Source: Mesostigma viride
Taxonomy: Eukaryota; Streptophyta; Mesostigmatophyceae; Mesostigmatales; Mesostigmataceae
Direction of reading: 5' to 3'
Assembly: GCA_009746045.1 (NCBI GenBank)
Contig: RPFO01000312.1
Span: 2,477,279 to 2,541,278, forward strand
Length of the DNA stretch: 64,000 bases
Shown here: positions 1-28,800 of the stretch, one piece after another
Layout of the letters: every line of letters begins with the position of its first letter
How positions within the stretch are numbered: the first letter of the stretch is position 1
Translations under genes and position numbers: made by a program
Notes under the pieces: model-generated
What the model was told of the DNA's origin: nothing
The model's input: only the letters and a program-made list of their open reading frames with translations
Database searches by the model: none

Positions 1-728
1 GGGGGGGTGGGGTGAGCGGGAGAAAGGGGGGTGGAGGTTGGAGGGGTACTTGTCCAATCTGCCATCCCAGCAGCCGGTGGCTTCCCTGCGATATTCTCAC
101 ACACCTTTCGCTGTGACTGAAAGCGGGGATTTTAGTTACTACAACCACCGCGTGCCTGTCCCTGACTGGTCTCAACCGTTCCACACATGGACACCATGAC
201 GCATGTCCATGCTGCTAATGGTTCCCCCCGTACTGAAACATTGGTACATTACCAGGATTCGAACACAGGGCCTATATAGTCACCGCTGCCCAGCTCAATC
301 TCGTCTTTCTCGTGTTACTGTGGCAGCATGGTGAGCTGTCAAGGGCGACGCTCCCATTGCCCACTGCCTACAAACACCACGGTCCCGATGGTGGCACCCT
401 AGCAGGCGCGCCTTGGATTGTTCCACGCTCAATCCGGTCGCCTAAGGCATGTTCGCCTGCGGTCTCATTACTATCCCCATGTACTACAACATCTACTAGA
501 GTATCCTTCGTTATAGTTGTCGTTATTTCGCTGCAGCAGATCCTTGAACCTCTACAAGCTCCATTCTCACCGCCCCTTACTCCCCCCCCCCCCCCCTTCA
601 TTCTCACGATCACATAAATGTGTATTGCAATACACTACAAATGGGTCCAAACAAATTTGTAAAAAACTGCACAAATAACGTAAAAGTTTATATCAATACA
701 CTTCAAGTTCCCATCCCCGTCCCCTCAC
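1..728. other. Left-edge stretch, no exon recognised
   Basis: This should be SPB1 intron and further 3' gene sequence, because the last visible SPB1 exon ends at 729 with a good donor on the minus strand. I see G-rich sequence at 1-60, a C homopolymer near 583-597 and AT-rich sequence at 600-700. I found no continuation of the SPB1 coding sequence, so the remaining exons probably lie outside the window to the left. Confidence 0.4.
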
Positions 729-1705
729 CGCAGCAGGTTCTTGAACTCGCGCTTGCCGAGCACTTTGAGGTCCGCACACAGCGCGCGAATCTGACGTGAG
801 GAGCATCGAAAAGCACAAAAAAAGGGAAATGACAAAGCAAAAAAGAGGAGGTACACAAGGGATATCAGAAGCGGCACATGCCACATGGGAAGCCAAGGAT
901 TCCGCAAGGAGCAAGAGAAACGTAGAAAAGTATCAGATAAAACACACACCACCAGAGAAGCACAGAATTAAACACGCGGAACAGGAGGGGAGGTTATGGA
1001 ACATAGAAGGCTCATTCTCACGGATGGTGCACATCGCGTAGGAACTTGCTCCAACGACATCAGTCCTCCCCCTCACCTCCTCGGTCGTCTTTGGGTGGGC
1101 CACCACGCGCTGCATGTCGGCGTCGCCCTCGAGCTCCTCACCCTCAGGGAATGTGAACAGGTTGAACCGGCCCAGCATGTCGACGGGGGCCTTGGCGTTG
1201 ATGAAGTCCTTGATGGGGGCCTTGGTGTACACCATGTTGACGCCGTCCGCGTAGCTGGTACGCGTGGTAAAGGGACACACCCACAAGCGATGGAGTAGGC
1301 CAGATGGCAATGGAGTAGGCCAGATGGCAATGGAGTAGGCCAGATGGCAATGGAGTAGGCCAGGTGGCACCATGGTAAGGGCGTGGCAAGGGCCAACTAG
1401 AAAGAAAGAGGGTGGCCAACTAGAAAGAAAGAGGGATGTGATTAGGTCATCCAGAGAGCGTCGATGATGTCATGCAAACCTCATTATTTCCCAGGCGTAG
1501 GGTGTGGCACTAGATGGGCCGGACATGTTGATGGTTCTAGGAATCGCACAGAAGAAAATGATGACATGACATACAAACAGAGGATTGTGAATCCAGATCG
1601 TGAGACTGGAACAGTGTCGATGCTCACGTGGTAATGGCGATGATGATGGTAATGGTGATTGTGATGGGAAGAAGGTGGTGGTGGTGGTGGTGGTGGCGAT
1701 GGTGG

Positions 1706-1736
<31 letters not shown>

Positions 1737-4700
1737 GGTGGTGGTGGTGCTGGTGGTGGTGGTGGTGGTGGTAGTGGTGATGATTATGTTCGCAACCACG
1801 AGAAAAAAAATCATGTGGCACGTCCCCAAACAGGATCGTAAGAGCAAGGTCCATTGACTTGTAGTCTTGTACACACAGATATAAACGGCCGACAAGCCCA
1901 TGAGCTAATACGGGCTGCCTTGTGACGGACCGCCAGAGGTACGCTTCCTGCCAACATCTGTCGCTTCGAAAGCCCACCATATGCTCCAAACTAAAACCAG
2001 TCCCAACAACAAGTCGAGCTCCGTCAACATTTTCTGAATCTAATTCCCTTGGAAAGGGGTTGGCTTTTGCCTTGCCAAGCCGTAGGTCTAAACGTATGAT
2101 GAGATCAAAACACAGGACTCCAGACAACCACTTGGCCTATCAACGGTTCCCTGACTACCCCTACTACCCCCCTAGTTTCTTGTCTCCCTGTCCCTTCCCC
2201 TTCCTTCCCCTTGCCCTTGCCAACCATGAAAAAACGGTCCTCCTGACACTGTGGCGGCAGCAGAAAACAGTGCAAAATTCAACTACCTTGTTGTTTTGCT
2301 TTCTTTGCATCTGTTGCTGTCCCTACAGGAAGTCCCTACAGAACCTGTTCATATTCGATTAATACTATTATTAACAATAACCAATAATATTCATTTTTCG
2401 TTACCAAAGCCATGTGGAGGCTTCTATCGCAAGATCTGTTCTTTTTGCGGGTATTGGGTTGAACGATAATGCTATAAAATATTATATTTTAGGTACACAT
2501 TCCTTACTACTTTCAAAAAATCATTTTCCAAGGGCAAGTAATCATTTTGCACCTTAAGTTAATGCTAGCACCCGCCAACTCACCCCTCGCGGTTCCTGCG
2601 TGTGACCTTGTCGTGAAGCACGTCGATGGACTGTGGGGGGCAGGGGGCAAGAAGCACAGGGTTCAGGGGGAGGAGGGGGAGGGGTTCAGGGGGCCAGATG
2701 GGGCCAGCGAGGGGAACTGGGGCACAACCCATCACAATTGCGGCAACACATTAAGCACAAGAATGCCGTGCCAGCACACGTCCAGCACATGCCAGCACAG
2801 TAAGCATGCTGGCAGCGATGATTCGAGATGGTAGCTGCCGCAGCAACTACCGCTCCCCGCCGTCGCTGCCAAGCTGGGGGCGAAAATCGCCAACTGTCCA
2901 ATTACTCCCCAGCCTCGCAATTTCACAAGGCTGGTTCCCCCAGCCCACCTTGAACTACTATAATCGCTTCACTTTCCTCCCGCTTGGAGCTATTTCCAGC
3001 TAGAACCCTGTGTGCCACACCCCCGTTGCCAGGTGCTAACAATAAAACTGCTAATAAATCAAACTTCTCTGCTTGATCTAGTAAGTCTCTCTGATAACGA
3101 CATCAAGAAATAGTAACCAGGCTCATCCCCCACCACCACCACCCTGCCTCCCTGCCATAGCTACCATAATTCACTACCAACAGTCCTATAATAAGGTTCT
3201 ATAATAAGGTGAGCTGTAGGAGGCTAGATTCCCCAATCCCACCCCTTCATCTCTTCCTCCGCACCCATGCCTCCCTGTCACAGATACTGTCTCCACCAGC
3301 CTAACTATGAGTAGGATTACCTAACGATTAAGCCAGTCCCCTCCCAACCCACCTTGATCTCATCCTTCACCTCCATGATTAGTACGACTTACCAATACCA
3401 GCTGTATCACAATTACAAAACTGTTTCCGGCCCCCCAGCTTAACCCAACCCCAGCTTGAACAGGTGGCGAGCGTCCAGCTGCCGCGGCTGCTATATCATC
3501 CTAACCCACCACAAATTAGGCAAAACTTCCTCCTCCACCCACCTTGATCTCCTCCTCCACCTCCTCGAACAGGTGGCGCGCGTCCAGCAGCCGCGGGTCG
3601 ATCTTGCCGGGGGCCTTGTACCCACGACCGACGACGAAAATCTCCGCGGACGTGTTGCGACTGGCCAGCGGCTTGGTCGACTCCACCTTGGTGAACAGCT
3701 GAACGAAAAGAAAATGTTACAGGGGAAAACTAAAACTTCAGTATTCATCACAAACTTGGTCGACTTCACCGTGGTGAACAGCGGCGGGGAAGAGGAGGTC
3801 GTAAACATAGGCAGTAGGGAAAGGGGGAAACTGAAAACTCGGCATTCATCACCGGGGCACTTGTCACTAATGCCAGCGGCTTGGTCGACTCCACCTTGGC
3901 AAATAGATGCAGGGAAGGAGAGGTAGTAAAGATGGCCAGCAAGGCGGGGGGGCGCCTCCTTGAGCAATTCATAAATGGGGGGGGCACCTCCGTCAGGGGT
4001 CTCATATCCATGCTACACTCTGCCTTTACCTTTTTGAACGCAAACAGGAGCGAGTTGTAGTCCTTGGAGCGGAAGACCTTGGACACGAACGTCCCCCCAG
4101 GGGCAAGGAACTCGGTGGCCAGCTTAAGGGCCTCCAGCGCGAGCGCTGCCTGCGTGAACGCTTCGGACGCCCACGCACCACCCACGTTGGGCGCACCATC
4201 GTGCAAGACCACCTGGGTGGGGATGCGCGATTGGGAGGTGACGAGACAGTACAATCGATGATACAAGAGGGAAGGTGTCCAGGGGGAAGTGAACGTGAGG
4301 ATGAGCCCGAACCGAGAAGGGAGGAACGATGAGCCTACCAAGGAAGCGAAGGTGACAACGTGCCAACAAGGTCCAATTCATGTACAAGGAGACATGGACA
4401 AAGCCGGCATGCACGAGCAAAAACACGTTGTTGGAAGCGAGACAAGGCCACGCCCCTTTGTCGACCCTAACATGCGGCCTTGCCGTGTGGCACAGGGCAC
4501 GGATGTACCCCTCCTGCCTCCCAACGAAAGCACGTCACAACCTGATCAACAGTAGCAGCTAATTTAGAAGCTAATCAAGCAACACTAAGGTGGGGGTGCG
4601 CAAAGATGGTCAAAGTCTGTTGAGAGAAAGTCCTTTGATCCAACGGCAGGCAAGTCAAAGGTCTACGGTATCATGGCCAAGCAGCCAGTTGATGGAGGCA

Positions 4701-6215
4701 ACCGGGAGATAAATCCAATACTTCAGAAAAAAGGATAGTGGGGGTTTACACCACCCTTCAGCAACGTCCTGTGCATCACCTGCTCCCTCTTTCGGCCTCC
4801 CTGCGTCCCTCTCACACCCAACCTGCTTGCCACCCTGCTTGCCCCAGTTCATGGCTCTTAGACCTATCGTGCCCTTCCCCTAATGTAAGGTTTTATAACT
4901 GCCCTTCCCCTGTTTAGGGTTTAGGGTGCCCCTCCCCCTGTTAAGAATTTCAGGGATGCCCTTCCCCTGCGCCTGCGGTCCATGGCTCTCCCACTTCCGC
5001 ACTCGCCCCTCCCTTGCATCTGTTCCATGCGCCCGCTGCCACAGTCAACTATACCGCTTGCACACCCCCACTCCCCCATCTGCGCCCCGCCCACACTCTA
5101 CTTTGACGCTGAAATTGCCCCATCCCCTCACCTGCCGCTCGCCTGTGTCCAGCTGCCACACTTTATCATGCTGCTAAGAAACCCACCCATCCACCTGCGT
5201 CAGCTGCCCATGCGTTTCCCGCACACGCGGCAGTTTGGCGTGGTGATGTCCTCCCCTCGACAGCACTACAATCATCCCCACCCATACATCAACCAACACT
5301 ACAAGCATACCCACCCGCACCGACCCATACCTGCGCCAGCTGCCCGTTCATCTCCCGTTTGAGCACCGCACGGCACTTCGGTGTGGTGATGTCCTCTATG
5401 AACGTCTTCACGCCGCGGATCGCGCGGATGGGCGCCAGGTCGACACCCAGGATGAGGCTGTTGGAGGGCATCGTCTTGGCGCACACCTGGTAGGGGAGGG
5501 GAGGCGGTGGTAGGGTGGGAGAGGTGGGGGGAGGAGGCGGGGACGAGAAGATAAAAGTGAGCGTGGGTTTGAGGTGGGCAACGGCTGTATCGCTGCAGAC
5601 AAGGTATTTTGCCAGGATGTGGATGTGTTTGTGTGTGGTGGGGCGAGCTTGGGGCAAGGGGAGGGGGGCAGGGACTTATGCGGCTGGGTGAGGGCCCACG
5701 TGTATGATTGCTTGCAACTTGTGCATGCATGGACTACGGAAGAAAAAAGGATAGGAAGAGAGTGAGGGAAACTGGGAGGAAAAAGGGAGGGAACCAGGGG
5801 AGGAGGGGGGGGGGAGGGGGAGGGGGGAGGGGGGATTGTCTGTGACACACACATAGGAGGGAACATAGGCGGGAGGGGAGGGAGGGAGGGAGGGAGGGAG
5901 GGAGGGAGGGAGGGAGGGAGGGAGGGAGGGAGGGAGGGAGGGAGGGAGGGAGGGAGGGAGGGAGGGAGGGAGGGAGGGAGGAGGGAGGGAGGGAGGGAGG
6001 GAGGGAGGGAGGGAGGGAGGGAGGGAGGGAGGGAGGGAGGAGGGAGGGAGGGAGGGAGGGAGGGAGGGAGGGAGGGAGGAGGGAGGGAGGGAGGGAGGGA
6101 GGGAGGGAGGGAGGGAGGGAGGGAGGGAGGGAGGGAGGGAGGGAGGGAGGGAGGGAGGGAGGGAGGGAGGCAGAAAGGGAGGGAGGGGGAGAGAGAGAGA
6201 CAGACAGAGCGAGAG

Positions 6216-6284
<69 letters not shown>

Positions 6285-7062
6285 CCAGCTTGATGTGGTT
6301 AGGCCCACCATTTCATGTGCGCAGCAAAGCATCATGTCAAAAATGCTAAATGCTGGACGAATGCATGCAGAAAGCCATACAGAAGCAGGGCTGATTACGG
6401 TGGTGGAGGTAGGGAAGGATTCGGCAGATCTAAGCTTCCGAGGAAATACGGCAACGGAAGACGCGATTTCACGGGAGTAGAACGAGCTGTTTATACGATT
6501 ACGAAGCCGGACTGGATGCAGAGGAAGCTGGAAAACAGTAGCAATTGTGCAACCGATCCATCTGCGTTTTTGGCGACCTGTTGCCTGAGCTCTGCATTGA
6601 AAATTGCATCGAGCTACAGCCACTGCAGTTTCGCTGAAGCCACCACCATGGCGATGCAGGTAGCTACTAGAATGGCACAACGCGCCAGGCAGTCCGGCCT
6701 CACCTGAAGCCATCCTCCGGGGGCAGCACACAAATCGATGCAGCACGTGGCATTCTGCAGTATGTTGTACTTTCGATTGAGCTGGATAAGCTTGAAAGCC
6801 GCACGCGACCTGTCAACAGAAAAAGTAATTACGTGGTTAGGAATATCTGGTCAGGTATGCTCGCCAAGGATTCCTTGAATGCAGCGGGCTATGTAATCAC
6901 GGCATCCTTCTTCAAAGCAACCCTGCTCAATACTATGAAGCATCTTATACACATATGACAAGCGTCGCTATGACTGCCGCCGGCCTACCGGTAGCCTTGT
7001 TCCTTTGCGAGATGGTAGTATTTATCAAGACGTCCTTTTCCTGTTTTCGTCTTTTTCCCCAT
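729..7062 (-). CDS. SPB1: SPB1/FtsJ-type AdoMet-dependent rRNA 2'-O-methyltransferase, N-terminal half (3' part beyond window)
   Basis: Eight minus-strand exons join in phase with GT-AG borders: 6989-7062 (ATG at 7062), 6704-6809, 5331-5486, 4030-4212, 3543-3698, 2584-2630, 1077-1254 and 729-790, giving about 320 codons without a stop. The protein starts [20 protein letters not shown]. The SAM-binding loop [11 protein letters not shown] is at residues 50-60. The FtsJ catalytic tetrad is K31 (SRAAFKL), D117 (LHDGAPN), K157 (FVSKVF) and E192 (SAEIFVV). Its spacing of 86, 40 and 35 residues equals RrmJ K38-D124-K164-E199, which supports the exon calls. Downstream segments REGYADG and [12 protein letters not shown] match the SPB1-specific region after the methyltransferase domain. 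Family role: nucleolar methylation of 25S/28S rRNA and 60S subunit assembly. The C-terminal part is not in the window. Introns contain copies of exon ends. It diverges from DNAAF5. Confidence 0.9.
1291..1370. repeat. 20-bp tandem repeat, 4 copies, SPB1 intron
   Basis: Four nearly perfect copies of a 20-bp unit containing TGGAGTAGGCCAGATGGCAA. They lie 37 bp upstream (in gene direction) of the acceptor of the exon at 1077-1254. Read on the gene strand the unit is pyrimidine-rich. Confidence 0.9.
1673..1782. repeat. (GGT)n microsatellite, SPB1 intron
   Basis: Imperfect GGT trinucleotide run with a few GCT, GAT and AGT interruptions, inside the SPB1 intron at 1255-2583. The histidine- or valine-rich open frames through it are a by-product of the repeat. 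Confidence 0.95.
2631..3542 (-). repeat. SPB1 intron 5 with degraded copies of the exon-5 end and donor
   Basis: In gene direction this intron follows the exon at 3543-3698. Copies of the exon end plus donor reappear downstream at about 3345-3385 (CCCACCTTGATCTCATCC on the plus strand, against CCCACCTTGATCTCCTCC at the true junction) and near 2938-2955 (CCCACCTTGAAC). A copy of sequence about 30 bp inside the exon recurs at 3459-3482 (AACAGGTGGCGAGCGTCCAG against AACAGGTGGCGCGCGTCCAG). The copies are decayed and cannot encode the exon. Confidence 0.7.
3740..3910 (-). repeat. Two degraded copies of the SPB1 exon-5 start in the upstream intron
   Basis: The true exon begins at 3698; on the plus strand its start reads GGTCGACTCCACCTTGGTGA. 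Related sequence lies in the preceding intron at about 3756-3786 (GGTCGACTTCACCGTGGTGA) and at 3870-3905 (GGCTTGGTCGACTCCACCTT). The second copy keeps the exon-internal CAGCGGCTTGG too. I read these as tandem duplications across the acceptor junction that later decayed. Confidence 0.75.
5010..5245 (-). repeat. Degraded copies of the SPB1 exon-3 end and donor in the downstream intron
   Basis: The exon ends at 5331. On the plus strand the junction region reads CCTGCGCCAGCTGCCCGTTC, followed about 40 bp on by CGGTGTGGTGATGTCCTC. Closely similar sequence recurs at 5193-5256 (CCTGCGTCAGCTGCCCATGC, then TGGCGTGGTGATGTCCTC), and more decayed versions appear near 5130-5160 and 5020-5045. All lie within the intron between exons 3 and 4. 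Confidence 0.75.
5871..6285. repeat. (GGGA)n then (GA)n microsatellites, SPB1 intron 2
   Basis: About 300 bp of GGGA tetranucleotides with scattered single-base losses (5871-6170), followed by a (GA)n run with CAGACAGAGC interruptions (6189-6285). They lie in the intron between the SPB1 exons at 6704-6809 and 5331-5486, so on the gene strand they form a long CT-rich tract. The proline/serine-rich open frame across it is an artefact. Confidence 0.95.
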
Positions 7063-7749
7063 TTTTCTCGAATCGGCTGTCCGTGAATAATGTAATCAAC
7101 CGACTAGACACGTATAATACAGGAGCGTAGCATGCTAATAGGAAAATAATCCTCTTCACAAAATTAAAGCGGCATAGCCGTCGCGTTCACCGAGTCGGCT
7201 GCCGCTTGCACGTTTACGGTTTACGCCTCCCAATTCCCAGACGTCTTCCGTCCGGTGCACGGTCGACGTTGGTGCGATGTTCTCATACGAGCAGCCGCAC
7301 CACCTGGCAAGTTGGCAACTTGCAGGCTGCCACTAGGCTCGGCGCGGCGGGCTGACAGAGACAGTATGCAGAATTAAGCTTTCTTCCTTTTGCTGCACCC
7401 GGTGAACCAGGGGCAGCCAAAAATAGCTCACTTAATTCGAGCGGCTTTTAATAATGTGCCAACGTGCCAACCAGTGCAAATACTGCATAAGGAACTGGCA
7501 GGCTGGCAGCACAAGTGGCATTCCTGCACGGTGCATTCTGTGCCATGATCTCCAGTCGACCACGCTAATAATGGAGCCTGATTTTTTATTTTACCTTCAT
7601 GGCACCTATGATTGCAATTAAATAGGCAAGGACGATGAGGCAGAAAACCAGAATTTCGAAATTGGCTTTGGCCCGAATCTGTGCCCGGTTGTAAGTGCAT
7701 TCCATATTTTGGCGCTTGTCGAACACCATTTGTGCACAATTATACGTAG
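7063..7749. promoter_or_regulatory. Divergent intergenic region (shared promoter) between SPB1 and DNAAF5
   Basis: The two start codons face away from each other and are 687 bp apart, so both 5' UTRs and both promoters must fit here. I see no convincing TATA box at a sensible distance. Composition is ordinary and, unlike the introns, the stretch holds no long tandem repeat. A TAG directly precedes the DNAAF5 start in frame, which fixes that start within its ORF. Confidence 0.6.
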
Positions 7750-25009
<17,260 letters not shown>

Positions 25010-25109
25010 CCAAGGCGTGGCCGCATAAGCCCAACATTACTGGAATGTTCAACATGTCGCCTCATAGAACTGTTTGATGAATGAAGTAAAAGCTTACACC
25101 CAGTTATTA

Positions 25110-25895
25110 ATGAATTAATTAATTTGCACGTAATTGCGTCACGTGAGCATATAGGGTGACCCAGGCATATATATACCCTGGCCGCCCCGCCGCGCGACAT
25201 CTCTCGCTGGGGGGGGCACCGCCCACGCCCTGCTTGATCGCACTCAGCTGCACACGTTCCTTGCATGCCTCTGCCGGGCCCGGCTCGGCCGGCCTTGTTA
25301 CACAGGCCCACGGGCGCTTGACTACGGCGGTCACACCAGCGCAAGCCGCCCGCCTGCACGTTGACTTCGGGGCTCCTGTCACCGTGCACGCCGGCGACCT
25401 GGTTCTGTACGATGCGGGGGGGGGGCATGCTCTCAGTGAGATGAGCGTCAGGTGCGGCCATGCCCGCCATCTTGCACGATGTGCTCGAGCTTGCGGGCAT
25501 CCCCCATCTCTGGCACCCTGCTGGTGCGCGGCGCCGCCGTCTTCTCTCCGCCGCATGAGATCGCACGACTGCCGAGCTGGGAGCTGTGGTGGGACGCGGC
25601 GCCCGCCCACTACGGGCCGGACCACTTGGTGGACGTTACTGCCAGCAGCCCCTCCTGCCCCATCTGCTTGGACCTGCATCGCCTGGGTGACGGTCTCTGC
25701 CGCATCCCTTCTTGCGGCCCCGTCTTCCATCAAGCTTGCATCGCCACAAGCCTGCACGCGACATAAGTAAGTAAGTAAGTACTTGCGTGTCATGCGCAAA
25801 GGCATGCCACGGAGTACTATGCTAATCTCATTAGAAAAATAATTACACAAAAGTTTAAACAAATATCGTCTGCATCATCCCCCAACCGTTAAGCA
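25110..25895 (+). mobile_element. Mobile-element fragment with a partial RING-like motif
   Basis: The stretch begins about 100 bp after the DNAAF5 stop. TGCGTCACGTGAGCATA at 25136 is shared with 35690, next to LINE debris, so it is probably dispersed. A plus-strand frame ending at 25766 contains CPIC, a loop, then CRIPSCGPVFHQACI: a C-x2-C...C-x4-H-x3-C pattern like the first part of a RING/RING-H2 finger, but the protein stops 10 residues later, so the last ligands are missing. The reading frame appears to shift near 25,490. A (GTAA)n run follows at 25767-25783. Function unknown. Confidence 0.35.
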
Positions 25896-28800
25896 CTAGA
25901 TGGGGATGTAATCCTCATCCGAGCTGTCCTCTACTGTAATGGCAGACGAGGCGGTAGTGTAGCGGCTATCCTCAGGACCAATAACCTCCACCTGCGGACT
26001 TCTACCCTGGCTAGCAACGGGCCGCGGGGCCCGTGGGGAGAAAACAGGAGCATACCCCTCGGGAAGGTGCTTGTCGCAGATGGCAGCCCATTTCTCCTTG
26101 TCAATCATGCGGGCGCGGAGTACGGATAGTCCCAGAAGCCCTGCATCTTCAAGCAGTTGTGTCACATAGGTCCGGGTCGCGCCGCGCCGGTGCCCGGCGC
26201 GCGCAAGTTTGCCAGTGGGTTGCGATGGGACAAGGGGACCCTGCCATAGGAGGAGGTGTCTACCTGGTTGGCCCGTCTTAAGCCCCCCGGCAGGGCCCAC
26301 ATCGGTATTCACCTGGTCTGTGCGGGCAAGATGGCCGGCAAAGAGGAGGCGGCGGTGTCGGATGGTATGGGTGACAAGAGGGAGCTCGCAGTAGAGCTCG
26401 GCCCGGGTGCGGCGTTCTTGGTAGCGGACGCCGAGGATATGACGGAGCATTCGAGTGACGGTGCCGTCAAGCTGCTGGCTCAGCGCCTGGTCCAGGGTCC
26501 ACGCCTCGCAGCCATAAAGGAGGATGCTGAGGACAAGGGCCTTGAACAGAATGCGCTTGCGTCGCTCACTCAGGTAGCGACAGGTCCAGAACCTGTCGAG
26601 GCGGCGGAGGGCCGCCCAGGCCTGGCCAATGCGGGTGTTGATGTCGTCGGCCGTGGAGGGAAGCCAGCTGCCAAGGAGCTTGAAGCGAGTCGCCGGGGGG
26701 ACGGGGCTGCCGTCCAGCAAGAGGAGGGTGGGTGGGGCTATCCCAGCAGGGAAGCCGATGGCCATGACCTCCGTTTTCTTGCTGATCATAAGCCCCACCG
26801 CCCGCGCTTCCAGTGATAAGCTGTCTAGCCACAGTTGGGCTGACTCTGGGGTTTCCACGAGTGTCGTGTCATCAGCGTAGATCAGATCGCTCAGGCGGTA
26901 GGGTGGGTCAACCCCGCCGTAGCTGGCGTACTCCGTGACCTCGATCCCCGGCGGGCGCCCCTCCACCCGGGCGAAGCGGGCTTGTGCACGCCGCATAATA
27001 TAGTCCACCATAATGATGAATAGATATGGGGAGAGCACACAGCCCTGCCACACCCCGGTGTGCAGGGGAACGCCGGAGTGACGCCGTCGGCGGTACGGAC
27101 CTGGGCTTGGGACCCTTCATAGAACTGGCGGATGATCTCAACGATGTACGATGGGACACGGAACAGGTGAAGGACCACCCACAGGGCGTCCCATATAACC
27201 GTATCGAATGCCTTGGTGTAATCCACGAAGATCAATAGCAATGGCAAGAGGCCGGGGGCCAGGCGGCCCACTTCCTCGATCAGGCGGCGCGCGGTAATAG
27301 TGACCATAACACAATTGCGACCAACACGGAAGCCCATCTGGGACTCACCTAGGTGGGGATCGAGGCTGGCGCGCATGCGGTTCAGCAGGAGACGCATGAA
27401 GACTTTCAGCACGCAGCTTTGGAGGCATACGCCGCGGTAGTTGCCGGTATCCGCGGCGGACCCCTTGCCCTTGTAGAGCATGACCCGGACAGCGGTCTTC
27501 CAATACGTCGGCGGGGGGAGGCCATCTCGTAGAATCCGGTTGCAAACACCCCGGAGGAAAGGCTCAAGCTCAGGCATCTTAACCACCTCCGGTGAAATAT
27601 TGTCCACTCCCATGGCAGCATCATTGCGGAGGGTGGAGATGGCAGCAGCCCATTCCTGGGGAGTCCACTCGTCGTGGGGGCCGTCCACCAGGGGCCGGAG
27701 AGCGGTGGGACCAGGTAGTCCGTCTCGCTGGTGGGCGCCTGCGGGGGCTCAATGGGGCCGCCTCGGCTGGCCGCAGGGCGTGCAGCTGCAGCGGGGTCAA
27801 GCGGGGGGGCGGGCCAGGGGCCCCTGATAGTTTGGCCTGGGAGCTGAACCAAATCTCAAGGCGTTCACTGGGGGTGCCTGGGATGTCAGCCCGTTGCGTT
27901 TCCCGGCGTCCGGTGAGACGGTCGAGAGAGCGCCAGGCCGCCTTGTGCTGGTTGGCGGCCGTGTGGCGATTGATTTCGGCGGCAAGTGTCTCCACCTCCT
28001 CCGCATGTGCGGCAGTATATGCTTGAGTAAGCCGTTCCTGGTACGGGTACAGGTCCTCCCCGCGGCGGCGGGCCTGCGCTAGCGCCAGCCGGGCGGCAAC
28101 CACCCGGGCGTCGCGCAGGTAGAGCGGGGCTGGTCGGGCGCGGGGTTGCTCGGGGAGAAGCTTAGAGCCAAGCTCCACCGATCGCATGAACAGTTCGTAG
28201 GGTGGCGTGAGATCTACACCGCGATCTGCGTCCAGGTACATCAAAGGTTGCGCGTCCACGAAGGCAGACCTGATTGCATCGCGGCGTATCTCATCCGCTG
28301 ACCACTTCTCCCTGCGCCCACGGACGGGGCGTAAGCAGGTCCAGTCAGGGCGGGGCCGGGGGCGGCGGCGCGCAGGGGCCTGAAGACGTAGGCGCAAGGT
28401 TGCGGTGACCATGCGATGATCCGATGCGACACTGGGGGTGGTCAGCGTACGGGCATCGATGACGGAAGAGCGCCAGCACTTGCGCACAAGTATGTAGTCC
28501 AAGCATACACATCGCCGCCGAGGGAGCATCGAGCCAGCCGCCCTGCGCATGGGGCCCACAAAGGTCACTAGTGCATCAGGCGGTTTAGCAAAAGCGTATT
28601 GGCAGCAGTCAAGTCCCCCTCAGTGAGCAGTTGCTCAAGTAGGGGGGTGTTGGCATTGCTATCGGTTAGGCGCGGCGCATACATGCAGCCCCCGCGGCCC
28701 ACGGGCAGGGTCGCGTTGGCATCCACCAAGATGGCAACGATGTATTGACGTGGGATCTGTTTCTCTATGTCGAGCAACTGGTTGAAGAACGCTGCGCGGT

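Noticed and set aside
4910-4930. TTTAGGG telomere-type repeat
   Set aside because: Only two copies (TTTAGGGTTTAGGG); too short to call an interstitial telomere, although it fits a green-lineage telomere unit.
5676-6746. 356-codon Pro/Ser-rich ORF on the SPB1 strand
   Set aside because: It reads through the GGGA/GA microsatellites in an SPB1 intron; only 6,704-6,746 overlaps a real exon, in another frame context.
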